Of a stretch of DNA of 64,000 bases, positions 53,816 through 62,625 are shown piece by piece. The stretch lies in contig NZ_CP025746.1 of assembly GCF_004015185.1 (NCBI RefSeq), positions 3,303,776 to 3,367,775 of the forward strand, read 5' to 3'. This DNA is from Clostridium manihotivorum. Its GTDB lineage: Bacteria; Bacillota; Clostridia; Clostridiales; Clostridiaceae. The position numbers and the translations under genes were made by a program. Each line of letters opens with the position of its first letter. The first letter of the stretch is position 1. Under the pieces are notes generated by a model that had not been told where the DNA came from, made no database searches, and saw nothing but the letters and a program-made list of their open reading frames with translations.

Positions 53816-54217
53816 ATGAAAATGAAAAAAGTAGTAGCAGCTGGACTTGTAGCTGCTGCAGTAATGGGAACTTCAAGTATTGCATATGCAGGTGTGTATT
53901 ATAATTATGATCTAGTTGTACCTGTTAGTGGTGGTATTGATACCTCTCCAGGATATAAAGCTGATGCAAGTGCACCATACGCGTACAATGACAATGAATT
54001 AGTAGGTGGTGGTTATAAACTTTATAGCACTATTAGGTTACATGATACAAATGTAAGTGATGAAGACTATTTCACTGCTAACGGATGGTCAAAGATGAAA
54101 TACTATGGTGATGCAAGTAATGTAAGAGGTTACAGTCTAACAATGCATATAAAATCTGGAATGGATTGCTGGGTAAGAGTTCATGCAGCAGGTTCATGGA
54201 CTCCAGATTCTTACTAG
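53816..54217 (+). CDS. secreted small protein A, bacteriocin/toxin-like (unrecognised family)
   Basis: The 133-residue precursor begins MKMKKVVAAGLVAAAVMGTS and has a signal peptidase site after IAYA, leaving about 108 residues. The mature part is rich in Tyr, Gly, Asp and Ser, with one Cys. It shares an ordered pattern with the next gene: GGIDT, APY..NDN, YKLYS.IR, F...GWSKM.Y, MHI.SG.DCWV and W.PD.Y. ATG 53816 is set by GGGAGGAG just upstream. It is first in a cluster ending in an ABC pump. I do not recognise the family; a bacteriocin or secreted effector is inferred from context only. Confidence 0.75.
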   Translation: MKMKKVVAAGLVAAAVMGTSSIAYAGVYYNYDLVVPVSGGIDTSPGYKADASAPYAYNDNELVGGGYKLYSTIRLHDTNVSDEDYFTANGWSKMKYYGDASNVRGYSLTMHIKSGMDCWVRVHAAGSWTPDSY

Positions 54218-54248
54218 AATTAGGTAGATATCAGTAAGAGTTAGAATA

Positions 54249-54297
54249 GGTGCATGCATAACACAAATATTAACAATATTAATGTTATGTATGTACC
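54249..54297 (+). other. long hairpin between the two secreted-protein genes (1)
   Basis: A 15-bp stem (54249-54263 with 54283-54297) has two G-U pairs and an A/T loop of 19 nt. No T-run follows, so it may stabilise or process the mRNA rather than terminate it. Confidence 0.55.
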
Positions 54298-54318
54298 AAA
54301 AGTTGAAATTTAGATTAT

Positions 54319-54354
54319 CACTAACCAATTAGGTAGACAAGAATTGGTTTAGTG
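54319..54354 (+). other. long hairpin between the two secreted-protein genes (2)
   Basis: CACTAACCAATT pairs with AATTGGTTTAGTG with one bulge. It lies 39 bp before the second gene. There is no T-run. Confidence 0.5.
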
Positions 54355-54392
54355 CTTTGAAAATATATAAAAGATTGAAAAGGGGTAACTTT

Positions 54393-54815
54393 ATGTTAAA
54401 AAAAGTAAAGAAAAAAGGAGTTATAGTTTCTGGGATTCTTGCATTAGCTATAATGGGGACTTCAAATATTGCTTATGCAATGAACAATTCTGGAAGTTAT
54501 GATTTAGGAACTCCTATTTTTGGTGGAATTGATACGTATGATGTTACTAAAAATGATGGTAATGCGCCATATGGTTTTAATGATAATCACTCTGTATCTG
54601 GAAATTATAAATTGTATAGTGCTATAAGACGTTCTGACACTAGTGAACAAATTACTTCTGAAGACTTCTTTACATCAAATGGCTGGTCAAAGATGAGCTA
54701 TAACGGTAAACAGTCTTGGTACTATGGTTATAGAACAAGAATGCATATTAGATCAGGTTCAGATTGTTGGGTTGTAGTATCTACTTCTGGTGAATGGACT
54801 CCTGATTGTTATTAA
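54393..54815 (+). CDS. secreted small protein B, paralogue of A (unrecognised family)
   Basis: The 140-residue precursor has a signal segment ending NIAYA (cleavage near residue 29) and a mature region of about 112 residues. It aligns with protein A across its whole length (GGIDT, YGFNDN, YKLYSAIR, FFTSNGWSKMSY, MHIRSGSDCWV, WTPDCY). It has two Cys instead of one, so a disulfide is possible. ATG 54393 follows AAAAGGGG; the upstream in-frame ATG 54357 would spoil the signal peptide. The tandem duplication with an adjacent pump suggests a two-component secreted agent or paired allelic variants. Confidence 0.75.
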   Translation: MLKKVKKKGVIVSGILALAIMGTSNIAYAMNNSGSYDLGTPIFGGIDTYDVTKNDGNAPYGFNDNHSVSGNYKLYSAIRRSDTSEQITSEDFFTSNGWSKMSYNGKQSWYYGYRTRMHIRSGSDCWVVVSTSGEWTPDCY

Positions 54816-54902
54816 GTCAAGAAGAGTTAATATTAAAATAGGAATAGATATATTTACTACATCTATTCCTATTTTCCATAAAGAGTATTGGGGAGGCTAT
54901 AT

Positions 54903-55688
54903 ATGAAATTTTATTTTAAACAAGAAATGAGAAGAGCATTATATTCAAAGAATATGATAATAGCAATTGTTTTGTCATGTATTTGCATGTTTTCTGGTAT
55001 ACTACTAGGAAATTTTTATGTAGAAAAGAAGGATGCTGTATATTATTTTATGCTAGCTCATTCGCTAGGTAGAACTAGTCTACTTTCCTTACTAGGTCCT
55101 GTAATTGTATCATTACCATTTGCAGCTTCATTTCTAGAAGATAAGGATAGTGGATTTTTGAAACTAATATTATTAAAAATCTCTCGTAAAAAATATTTAT
55201 TAACAAGAATTATATCTAATGCAATAGCAGGTGCACTATCAATAACTGTTCCTTTGATAATAGTATTTATCTTTTACTCTTTAATCTATGGTGTGAAGAC
55301 AGGAGGAATGGCTGCAGGAAAGTATGCTGGAGATTTAGATTGGTTATCCGTAAACAAACCAGTACTCTTTGTAATTGTAATACTAGTACTTTCCTTTATT
55401 TTTGGAATAGTTATTTCAACCTTGGGACTAGGATTGTCAACCGTTATAAAAAGTAAGTATTTAACTATAATATTACCATTTTTGTTTTCTATATTTACTG
55501 GAACTGTATTTCAGTATTTTGGTATAAATAAAATATTTGATTTTGAGCTCGCTGGATTATTTGATTTCAATTTAACAGGATTAGTAAATTTACGTCACAT
55601 CCTTCTTTATGACTCAATTTTGTGTTTATTAGGTATATTACTTTTTGTAAATTTTTCAAGAGGTAAAAATGGTGATAAGATTGAATAA
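54903..55688 (+). CDS. ABC-2-type permease 1 of the secreted-peptide cluster
   Basis: A 261-residue membrane protein with about six helices. It opens MKFYFKQEMRRALYSKNMII, the cytoplasmic amphipathic start common to ABC-2 permeases of the LanE/G and NatB kind, and contains LPFAASFLEDKDSGFLKLIL. ATG 54903 follows GGGGAGG; it lies 88 bp after protein B. It overlaps the next permease by 20 bp. It probably forms a heteromeric pump with the two following permeases and the ATPase. Confidence 0.8.
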   Translation: MKFYFKQEMRRALYSKNMIIAIVLSCICMFSGILLGNFYVEKKDAVYYFMLAHSLGRTSLLSLLGPVIVSLPFAASFLEDKDSGFLKLILLKISRKKYLLTRIISNAIAGALSITVPLIIVFIFYSLIYGVKTGGMAAGKYAGDLDWLSVNKPVLFVIVILVLSFIFGIVISTLGLGLSTVIKSKYLTIILPFLFSIFTGTVFQYFGINKIFDFELAGLFDFNLTGLVNLRHILLYDSILCLLGILLFVNFSRGKNGDKIE

Positions 55689-56508
55689 AATAAGATTATT
55701 TAAAAATTATTTTAACTATAATATTATAAATAAAATAACATTAAGTGCTTTATTTATATTATTTCTTTACTTATTTGGTGAATTTATAGATTTTCTCAAG
55801 AACTTTGCTGGATATAAGGATGTAAGTGTATACGATTATATGATATTTCTATTTAATCAATACATTTTCTTAGTATTTTTTTTAGACTTATTCTTTTTGG
55901 CAATAATAAAAAACTTTATAAGTAAGAATAGTTTTAGCAAGTACCTAATACTAAAGTTTTCTAATAGAAAACAGCTTTTTATAAATAATATTGTAGCCAT
56001 AGCTATTACTTCTTTTCTATATGTACTTATTGCTGTACTTATTGTGATTATACAGGGAGGATTTAACCTGAGGGTTTCCAATAATTGGACAACTGTTAGC
56101 AGTTTATCTGCAAAAATAACTCAAACTGAAGTAAGTGGCTATTTTAAAGCTGTCAGTCCTTTAGTTGCTTGCTTATTAAATTATTTATTAACTTCATTAT
56201 ATATCTTGTTTATTGGTATAGTTTTCTATGTAAGCAGTCTTTATTTTAGAAAAACAATAATTCCTTTTGTTATTTCAATAGGATTTATTGTTATAGGCGT
56301 TACAGCATATACCGGTTCAGTACAGTCTGCTGTAAAATTCAGCCTCTGTGAAAATGCAATGATATATTCACAAGTATGGGCTTCTACTAACTTCCTATAT
56401 CAGATAGGTTTTAAACTGATATTTTGGTTGATAACTATATCTGCCTTAATAGCGTTAGGCCTATATAGAGTCAAAAGAGTAGATTTCAAATTTGAAGGTG
56501 AAAAATGA
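55669..56508 (+). CDS. ABC-2-type permease 2 of the secreted-peptide cluster
   Basis: A 279-residue polytopic protein, very rich in Phe, Ile and Leu, with about six helices. It has no motif beyond the ABC-2-like layout: N-terminal cytoplasmic helix, first helix pair, and a loop with a Ser/Thr-rich extracellular segment near 135-160. It overlaps permease 1 by 20 bp and permease 3 by 4 bp (ATGA), so the three are coupled. Its sequence is diverged, and the role is assigned from position and topology. Confidence 0.72.
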   Translation: MVIRLNKIRLFKNYFNYNIINKITLSALFILFLYLFGEFIDFLKNFAGYKDVSVYDYMIFLFNQYIFLVFFLDLFFLAIIKNFISKNSFSKYLILKFSNRKQLFINNIVAIAITSFLYVLIAVLIVIIQGGFNLRVSNNWTTVSSLSAKITQTEVSGYFKAVSPLVACLLNYLLTSLYILFIGIVFYVSSLYFRKTIIPFVISIGFIVIGVTAYTGSVQSAVKFSLCENAMIYSQVWASTNFLYQIGFKLIFWLITISALIALGLYRVKRVDFKFEGEK

Positions 56509-57302
56509 GAAAATTTATTAACATGTTAAAACTTAACTTATGTTCTATATTCTCGCCTAAGGTAATAATCCTATGTATTGCTATGTTTGCATCCATGTTA
56601 TTTATGACTACTGGTATGTATGGCAGCGCTTTTAATTCAAGCTCTATATTAAATATTATCTTTGTTGGTCCGCGTGATCTTGCTGAAGATATAGGTCAGG
56701 TATTTATGTATCTTTTTTACCAGGTGCCTATATTAGTAATGATGGGTAACTTCTTGTACAAACAAATTAATGAACAGAGTACTTATCTAATACCGAAGAT
56801 GGAAAGCAAGAAAAAATGGTATCTCTGTGTTATTACAACTAATTTGATTACTAATTTACTATATTACGGTGTAGGGGTAGGTATTATAGTTTTGTGTGAT
56901 AAATTATATTTATTATGTAGCAGTAGCCAAAAAGTTATAGCTGTAGATATTATGAAAAGTATCATAGATACATATTCCTTTGTGAGTATTTTAATTTTAC
57001 TTGTTGCTACAAGCTTTTTACTTACACTGATTCAAAATACCCTTACCTTGGTATTTAAGGATTCTAATATTGCATTTATTACTAACATGGTTTTAATATT
57101 ATTTTTTATAGAGTTAGGTGCACATAACAAATTAGATAAGTTTTTACCTCCTAGTCAAGGAATTCTTATCAAGCACTATACAAGTAATTTCTCTATATTA
57201 TGGTCAATAGTCTATATAGTTATATTTAGTTGTATACTTTTGTTTATTAATTTTAGAATAGTGATGAAAAATGATTTACTCATACTTTCAAAGGGTAGAT
57301 AG
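56505..57302 (+). CDS. ABC-2-type permease 3 of the secreted-peptide cluster
   Basis: A 265-residue protein with about six helices: MRKFINMLKLNLCSIFSPKV at the start, and a cytoplasmic loop with the stretch YLIPKMESKKKWYLC near residue 93. It overlaps permease 2 by four bases and lies 15 bp before the ATPase gene. Three different permeases for one ATPase is unusual; LanFEG immunity pumps use two. One of the three may therefore be a bespoke immunity protein. Confidence 0.72.
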   Translation: MRKFINMLKLNLCSIFSPKVIILCIAMFASMLFMTTGMYGSAFNSSSILNIIFVGPRDLAEDIGQVFMYLFYQVPILVMMGNFLYKQINEQSTYLIPKMESKKKWYLCVITTNLITNLLYYGVGVGIIVLCDKLYLLCSSSQKVIAVDIMKSIIDTYSFVSILILLVATSFLLTLIQNTLTLVFKDSNIAFITNMVLILFFIELGAHNKLDKFLPPSQGILIKHYTSNFSILWSIVYIVIFSCILLFINFRIVMKNDLLILSKGR

Positions 57303-57317
57303 AGAAGAGGAGATATT

Positions 57318-57977
57318 ATGGGAAAAAAGGTAGTTGAAATAAAGAATTTATATAAAAAATATAAGGATGCAGTAATACTTAATAAAGTAAATTTAGAACT
57401 TGAGGAAGGTAAAATATATGGCATAGTAGGAAGAAATGGTTCAGGTAAGTCTATGTTATTTAAGACTATATGTGGGCTTATCAATCCTACAGAAGGTGAA
57501 GTTAAGGTTTTTGGAGAGGATATAGCCAATGGTAACTTTCCTAAAAATACAGGAGTAATAATAGAAGCACCAGGTTTTCTCCCTCAGTATTCTGGGTTTA
57601 ATAATTTAAAGTTATTAGCTTCTATCAATAATGTAGCTACCGATGAAGATATCAAGAAGGTAATTGATTTAGTTGGGTTAAATCCCGAAGATAAGAAGCC
57701 TGTAAAGAAGTTTTCATTAGGTATGAAGCAAAGACTAGGAATAGCTCAAGCTATAATGGAGAAACCTAAATTGCTTATATTGGACGAGCCTATGAATGGA
57801 CTTGACAGTAGTGGAGTAGAGGATATAAGAAATCTAATTAAAGAATATAAAAGCACAGGTGTAACCATAATACTATCAAGTCATAATAAGGAAGACATTG
57901 AGATACTATGTGATGAAGTATTCAATATGGAAAATGGTGTACTAACTTCTTCTAAGACAGAAAAGAGTAGAAATTAA
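57318..57977 (+). CDS. ABC ATPase of the secreted-peptide cluster (LanF-like)
   Basis: A 219-residue ATPase with Walker A GRNGSGKSM, where Met replaces the usual Thr/Leu after GKS. The signature is FSLGMKQRLGIAQAI, Walker B is LLILDEPMNGLD and the switch His is in SSHNKED. It is short, like immunity and bacitracin-type ATPases. AGAGGAG precedes the ATG. It is last in the cluster, with a terminator following. It should power the three permeases for export of, or self-protection from, the two secreted proteins. Confidence 0.88.
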   Translation: MGKKVVEIKNLYKKYKDAVILNKVNLELEEGKIYGIVGRNGSGKSMLFKTICGLINPTEGEVKVFGEDIANGNFPKNTGVIIEAPGFLPQYSGFNNLKLLASINNVATDEDIKKVIDLVGLNPEDKKPVKKFSLGMKQRLGIAQAIMEKPKLLILDEPMNGLDSSGVEDIRNLIKEYKSTGVTIILSSHNKEDIEILCDEVFNMENGVLTSSKTEKSRN

Positions 57978-58042
57978 AGGCATTAAACTCACGTATAGTA
58001 ATTATCTATATAAGTATCAATGATTATAGAAAATATAATTAT

Positions 58043-58092
58043 AAAAACACTCTAGCTAAAAGGTAAATCCTAAAGCTAGAGTGTTTTTATTT
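58043..58092. terminator. terminator of the secreted-peptide/ABC cluster
   Basis: A perfect 15-bp stem (58043-58057 with 58074-58088) has A- and T-runs on opposite sides, so it can serve both strands. Confidence 0.9.
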
Positions 58093-58198
58093 TATGTTCA
58101 TTAACAGCACTTCTTTAATTATGCATTCAAAGTCTATGCTTAAAATTTTTTAAGATTTTGAAATGCTTTCTATTAAGATTTATTAGTTCTAAATATAG

Positions 58199-59647
58199 CT
58201 ATAGCATAGGAGAAAATAATCTACATAGATTTTCTTGAAGCTTTATGTAAAGCTTTCTCTTGTCGTAGACCTCTTTTGTAACAAACTCAGAGATTTTTCT
58301 GTCTTTTTCAAAGATTTGATTACATTTATATGAGAACTCATTATCATATATAAAGGTGTTTACCTCGAAGTTATAAGAAAAACTCCTCACGTCCATATTA
58401 GCTGTTCCTATAGAAGCTACCTTGCCATCAATCACAAGCATTTTTGAATGTAGGAAGCCGGGATACAAATAAACTTCACCTCCGTATTGGAGTATATCCT
58501 TTATATATGAAGTAGTAGCTCTATATACTAATAGCTTGTCGTATATTTTAGGCAGCATGATTTTCACATCTACACCGGATAGGATAGCTATTTGCAGTGC
58601 TTCTATAAAAGAATCATCTGGTATAAAATATGGAGTTTGTATATAAATAGTCTTTTTAGCAGAGGCTATCATTTTGATATAAGCCTTCTTTATATGATCG
58701 CCATTAACATCAGGTCCACTAGAAATAACCTGAGCACCAATTGAGCCTTTACATTTAACTTTAGGAAAGAACTTGTTCAATGTAGAGATATCTGTTTCTC
58801 TTTCGCTGTCAGAAGCATAGGACCAATCCATCAAAAATCTTTCTTGAAGAGTATATACGGAAGTTCCTGTTATCCTGAGGTGAGTGTCTCTCCAAGGCTT
58901 AATGCGACTATCTAAGCCTAAATATTCATCTCCTATATTCATACCACCTGTATAGGCTATCTTTCCGTCTATTATTGCTATCTTACGATGATTTCTGTAG
59001 TTTACTCTAGTATAAGTACCAATCTTTATTGGAGAAAATCTATATACCTCTCCACCACACTTTATTAGCTTTTTAAACATTGTATGTGGAGTGAGTATAC
59101 TTCCTACATGGTCATAAAGTACTCTAACTTCAACGCCTTCACTTGCTTTTTTAGTAAGAAGGTCAACCACTGTATTTCCTAACTTGTCATTGTTAATTAT
59201 GTAATACAATATATTAATAGTTTCTTTAGCAGCTCTTATATCTTCTAATAAAGCCTTGAACTTATCCTCACCCTTAGTGTAAATCTGTATATCATTATCA
59301 GAAGAATAATAGCTATTGGCGCCATTAGCATTCATTTTAATAATATCTTCGTATGGGATAAGCTCCTTATCAATGTAGTTTTTGTTATCGTATTTTAGAA
59401 GATAATTTTCTTTGTGAAGTCTTTCTTTATATAGTATGTCCAATTTCTTTTTAAGAGCAAAGGTTCTTTTTTGATTTGGTCTTAAATTTCTCCCAAGAAT
59501 AGGATAAAATATGAAGCCCAATACCGGTATGAAAGTAAGGATTAGAATCCATGAAAGAGCAGTTGAGGTTTTCTTTCTCTCCACAAAGAGGATAGTTATA
59601 ATAGTAATGGAGTTTAATACATATATGGTACCTAAAAACCAGGACAT
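58199..59647 (-). CDS. cls: cardiolipin synthase
   Basis: A 482-residue phospholipase-D-family membrane enzyme that joins two phosphatidylglycerols to cardiolipin. It has two N-terminal helices (WFLGTIYVLNSITIITILFV, then a second ending in the FIPVLGFIFYPILGRN motif). Two HKD motifs are present: NHRKIAIIDGKIAYTGGMN near residue 220 and LHSKMLVIDGKVASIGTANM near 397. ATG 59647 has AAGAGGTG and gives the usual length. The frame is open to an ATG at 59761, which would add a further hydrophobic segment and overlap the TetR gene by 10 bp. TetR and cls are probably one transcript. Confidence 0.9.
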   Translation of the reverse strand: MSWFLGTIYVLNSITIITILFVERKKTSTALSWILILTFIPVLGFIFYPILGRNLRPNQKRTFALKKKLDILYKERLHKENYLLKYDNKNYIDKELIPYEDIIKMNANGANSYYSSDNDIQIYTKGEDKFKALLEDIRAAKETINILYYIINNDKLGNTVVDLLTKKASEGVEVRVLYDHVGSILTPHTMFKKLIKCGGEVYRFSPIKIGTYTRVNYRNHRKIAIIDGKIAYTGGMNIGDEYLGLDSRIKPWRDTHLRITGTSVYTLQERFLMDWSYASDSERETDISTLNKFFPKVKCKGSIGAQVISSGPDVNGDHIKKAYIKMIASAKKTIYIQTPYFIPDDSFIEALQIAILSGVDVKIMLPKIYDKLLVYRATTSYIKDILQYGGEVYLYPGFLHSKMLVIDGKVASIGTANMDVRSFSYNFEVNTFIYDNEFSYKCNQIFEKDRKISEFVTKEVYDKRKLYIKLQENLCRLFSPML

Positions 59648-59751
59648 CTGAATAGCACCTCTTAATTGCTTTAGTATACCGAATATAGTTAAAGTATAGA
59701 AAATTAGCTGATTTGTAAAACCTGTACTGAGTAGATATAATGGAACATATT

Positions 59752-60285
59752 TTAATAGCATTCTTTTACCAAGGTTATAAGTCTTTCAACTAGTTTAGAC
59801 TTCTGGCATTCATCAAGCACATCTAATCCTAATAGATTTGAAAATGCTATACCATCACAAGCAAAGCTAATAATAAGTGCCAGCACTGGATCTTTAGTTT
59901 TATTAATTTTATCTACCCACTGTTTTCTTTTGTCTAGTACAGGTTGAAGCAAGTTTTGATTTGATGCAACTGCAGCTAGAAGTCCATACATTGTATTTGT
60001 GTCTATTTTAGATTGGTTGTATTGTTCCTGTATATAAGATATAAGCCAGTTACTGTTTTTACTTTCATCAACATCATCACTTTGTATCCTTGTTTCAAAT
60101 AAATCTACGTATTTTTCAATAAGTCCTTTTATTAAACTTTCTTTATTAGAGTAGTAGTGAAGAAGTCCACCTTTACTTATACCAGCTTCTTTAGCCACCT
60201 CATCTAAAGTGAAAGAGTTTAATCCTTTTTCCTCAATAACTTTATTTGCCGAGTAAAGAATCTTTTCTTTTATAGAAATAGTCAT
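59752..60285 (-). CDS. TetR family transcriptional regulator
   Basis: A 177-residue repressor with an N-terminal helix-turn-helix (about 25-50: FTLDEVAKEAGISKGGLLHY) and an all-helical ligand domain with a C-terminal TetR_C-like part. ATG 60285 has AAAAGGAGAC; the frame is open another 31 codons upstream, but that part contains the operator and promoter. It precedes cls on the same strand, and a palindrome sits in its promoter, so it likely represses itself and cls. The ligand is unknown. Confidence 0.9.
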   Translation of the reverse strand: MTISIKEKILYSANKVIEEKGLNSFTLDEVAKEAGISKGGLLHYYSNKESLIKGLIEKYVDLFETRIQSDDVDESKNSNWLISYIQEQYNQSKIDTNTMYGLLAAVASNQNLLQPVLDKRKQWVDKINKTKDPVLALIISFACDGIAFSNLLGLDVLDECQKSKLVERLITLVKECY

Positions 60286-60318
60286 AAACTTTATGTCTCC
60301 TTTTAATATCTTATTCAC

Positions 60319-60336
60319 ATACCGACTGGACGGTAT
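60319..60336 (-). promoter_or_regulatory. TetR operator downstream of a -35/-10 promoter
   Basis: The palindrome ATACCG-6-CGGTAT (minus strand ATACCGTCCAGTCGGTAT) is the classic operator shape of small TetR repressors. Just upstream on the minus strand are TTGACA, a 17-bp gap and TAATAT. The operator overlaps the expected start site. Confidence 0.75.
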
Positions 60337-60455
60337 TATAATATTATCAAAAAGCAAATTTGATGTCAATAAAACCAATATGTTGACAGATGATCAATAA
60401 CATATGAATAATAGCTTTATGATGACATATATAATATATAGCTAAGGAGATTACA

Positions 60456-61199
60456 ATGGAAAATAATAAGCTTGGTTTTCTAGGAATAGATGGATGTAAA
60501 GGCGGCTATGTAGCTGTTTATATAACAGAAGAGGCTTTTGAAATAAAAGTATTTGAAACTATTGAAGAATTATGTTTAACCTATATAGATAGTAAGGTAA
60601 TGCTTATAGACATGCCTATAGGATTACCTGAAAGTGTTGAAGACATAAGACCAGAGAGTGACGCTAGAAAGATTTTAAAATCAAGAGCTTCATGTATTTT
60701 TAATGTACCTTGTAGACAGGCCTTATATGAGACAGACTACTCAAGAGCAAATGAAATGAATAAATTAATTTTAGGCAAAGGGTTAAGTAAACAGTCCTAT
60801 GGAATATTTCCTAAGATAAGAGATGTAGATCAATTTTTATCAAAGCATCCTGACTTTAAAAATAGAATGCTAGAAAGTCATCCTGAAATATGTTTTTCTA
60901 TGTTGAATTGTTATGAAAGAACTCCTAGAGTAATAATAGAAAACAAAAAAACAATTGAAGGGTTTGAAAAGAGGATAGCCATACTTAGTAAGTACTATAA
61001 ACATACAGAAGAGATTAGTAAGGAGATTGATTCTAATAAGAAGTTTAGAGCAATTAGGGATGATATAATAGATGCTTTATGTCTTGCGGTAACAGGTAAA
61101 GTTAGTTATGAGCCCAGTCTAAAAAGCATCCCTGAGAATCCTTCTATGGATAAAAGAGGTTTGTATATGCAGATGGTATATGCTTATGGAGATTATTAG
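60456..61199 (+). CDS. DUF429 family protein (predicted RNase H-like nuclease)
   Basis: A 247-residue soluble protein. It has the RNase H-fold opening GFLGIDGCKGGYVAVYI with the first acidic residue Asp12, and MLIDMPIGLPES near 50 with the second. C-terminal DDIIDALCLAVTG near 208 supplies further acidic residues. These are the DUF429 landmarks. A nuclease or phosphotransfer role is predicted from fold only. AAGGAG precedes the ATG. It stands alone, divergent from the TetR-cls pair. Confidence 0.85.
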   Translation: MENNKLGFLGIDGCKGGYVAVYITEEAFEIKVFETIEELCLTYIDSKVMLIDMPIGLPESVEDIRPESDARKILKSRASCIFNVPCRQALYETDYSRANEMNKLILGKGLSKQSYGIFPKIRDVDQFLSKHPDFKNRMLESHPEICFSMLNCYERTPRVIIENKKTIEGFEKRIAILSKYYKHTEEISKEIDSNKKFRAIRDDIIDALCLAVTGKVSYEPSLKSIPENPSMDKRGLYMQMVYAYGDY

Positions 61200-61607
61200 A
61201 ACTTATATGGAAAGAAGAGTGTCTTAAAGTAGGTGACTAATACTATTTCTAGTATCTATATGTATGTATTAAAAAAATGTTGCTACGAGTTTATTGGATA
61301 CATAACAATAAAGTTTATAAGATGCTTAATATTAATTTCATAAACATCTACTTTTGAATTATTAAAATCTTAATATTATCCAAATCTTAATAACAACATT
61401 TTTTAAATACATTCCCTTAGGCATTGAAATCTAATGTGTATAGACCTTAGAAGCTTGACTTTTAAATATACCTATTAAGATATAACTAAGGGTTATTAGC
61501 CCGCATTTTTAGCTATAGGTAAATCGCAGTTAGTGATAAAATAATGTTATAAATATAAAATGCTATATTTTAGAAGCTGTAGAATTTAACAAATAGAAAG
61601 GATTATT
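61200..61607. other. gene-free spacer
   Basis: AT-rich, with no recognisable gene, RNA or strong hairpin. The last 60 bp should hold the esterase promoter. Confidence 0.4.
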
Positions 61608-62264
61608 ATGAGTTATTCAGATCACAAACTTGAAAAAACTATAAATATCTCATTAGATTACTTAATATATAAGCCTGCAAGCTATGATGAAAATAAAAAA
61701 TGGCCACTTATACTTTCTCTTCATGGATCAGGAGAACGAAACAAAGATATTGAAACTGTAAAACAATATGGGATACATAAGATACTTAGAGAAAATGAAG
61801 ATCTACCATTTTTAGTAGTATCTCCTCACTGCCCAAAGGATGAAAGCTGGGAAATGCAGTTTAAGTTTTTAAGGGAACTTCTAGATATAGTGCAGAAGAA
61901 TTACAGCATAGATAGTGAAAGAATATATCTAACAGGGTACAGTATGGGAGGATACGGTACTTGGAACTTTGCTATAACCAATCCAGAACTATTTGCTGCT
62001 ATAGCTCCAATCTGTGGTGGAGCTATTTCACTTAAGAAAGCTGTTAGATACTTGAAAGACACTCCTATATGGGTAGCTCATGGCGATAGTGATACTATAG
62101 TAGACTTTGAGGAAAGTAAAAGAATAGTAGATAGCTTAAAGGATTGTAATAAAAACCTCATCTTCAAGGTTTATAAAAATTGCGATCATGAAGTTTGCAC
62201 AAAAGCCTATGAAGACCCAGAGCTTTTTCCTTGGCTATTAAAACAAAGAAAGAGAAGAGGCTAG
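61608..62264 (+). CDS. alpha/beta hydrolase, PHB-depolymerase/esterase-like
   Basis: A 218-residue hydrolase. It has WPLILSLHGSGERNKDIE (oxyanion hole near residue 37), the nucleophile elbow GYSMGGYGTW (Ser near 112), the acid in HGDSDTIVDFEE (Asp near 163) and His in CDHEVCTKAY (near 196). It resembles the prolyl-oligopeptidase-like/carboxylesterase proteins often annotated as phospholipase or dienelactone hydrolase family. No signal peptide is present, so it is cytoplasmic. AAAGGA precedes the ATG. Confidence 0.86.
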   Translation: MSYSDHKLEKTINISLDYLIYKPASYDENKKWPLILSLHGSGERNKDIETVKQYGIHKILRENEDLPFLVVSPHCPKDESWEMQFKFLRELLDIVQKNYSIDSERIYLTGYSMGGYGTWNFAITNPELFAAIAPICGGAISLKKAVRYLKDTPIWVAHGDSDTIVDFEESKRIVDSLKDCNKNLIFKVYKNCDHEVCTKAYEDPELFPWLLKQRKRRG

Positions 62265-62277
62265 TGGTATGTAAGTA

Positions 62278-62625
62278 CTAATCTCTTCTCTTATACTGCT
62301 CTTTATAAAACTTTTCTTTATCTTTTTCTGTTTTAAAAACAGAAATGAATACAAATACGATTATGATTAATGCTACGGGTATAGTTGCATATAATGGATG
62401 TATTTTTCCGAAATCCGTACTAATATAAGCTAGAAGTATTGCTAAAAATATGTCTGCAATTAGTAATTCATAACCTGCATTTCTACAAAGTTTTTTCTCA
62501 TCGTATTTTTATTTTTCTTCTTTGCTTAATGTGTTATAGCCTGCCAGCAAAATGCCTCCTTTTCCGCTAATGAGAATTAACGAAAGTACTGTAAGAACAG
62601 CAAGCATTATTATTCCTAGTATCAT
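62278..62625 (-). pseudogene. DUF3784 family membrane protein, nonsense-mutated
   Basis: From ATG 62625 (AGGAGGGA site) the frame reads MILGIIMLAVLTVLSLILIS and GKGGILLAGYNTLSKEEK. An in-frame TAA follows at codon 39, then it continues in the same frame KYDEKKLCRNAGYELLIADI and two more helices to TAG at codon 116. DUF3784 proteins normally read straight through this point (KEEKxKYDEK), so a single base change has stopped the gene. Otherwise it is intact. Confidence 0.78.
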
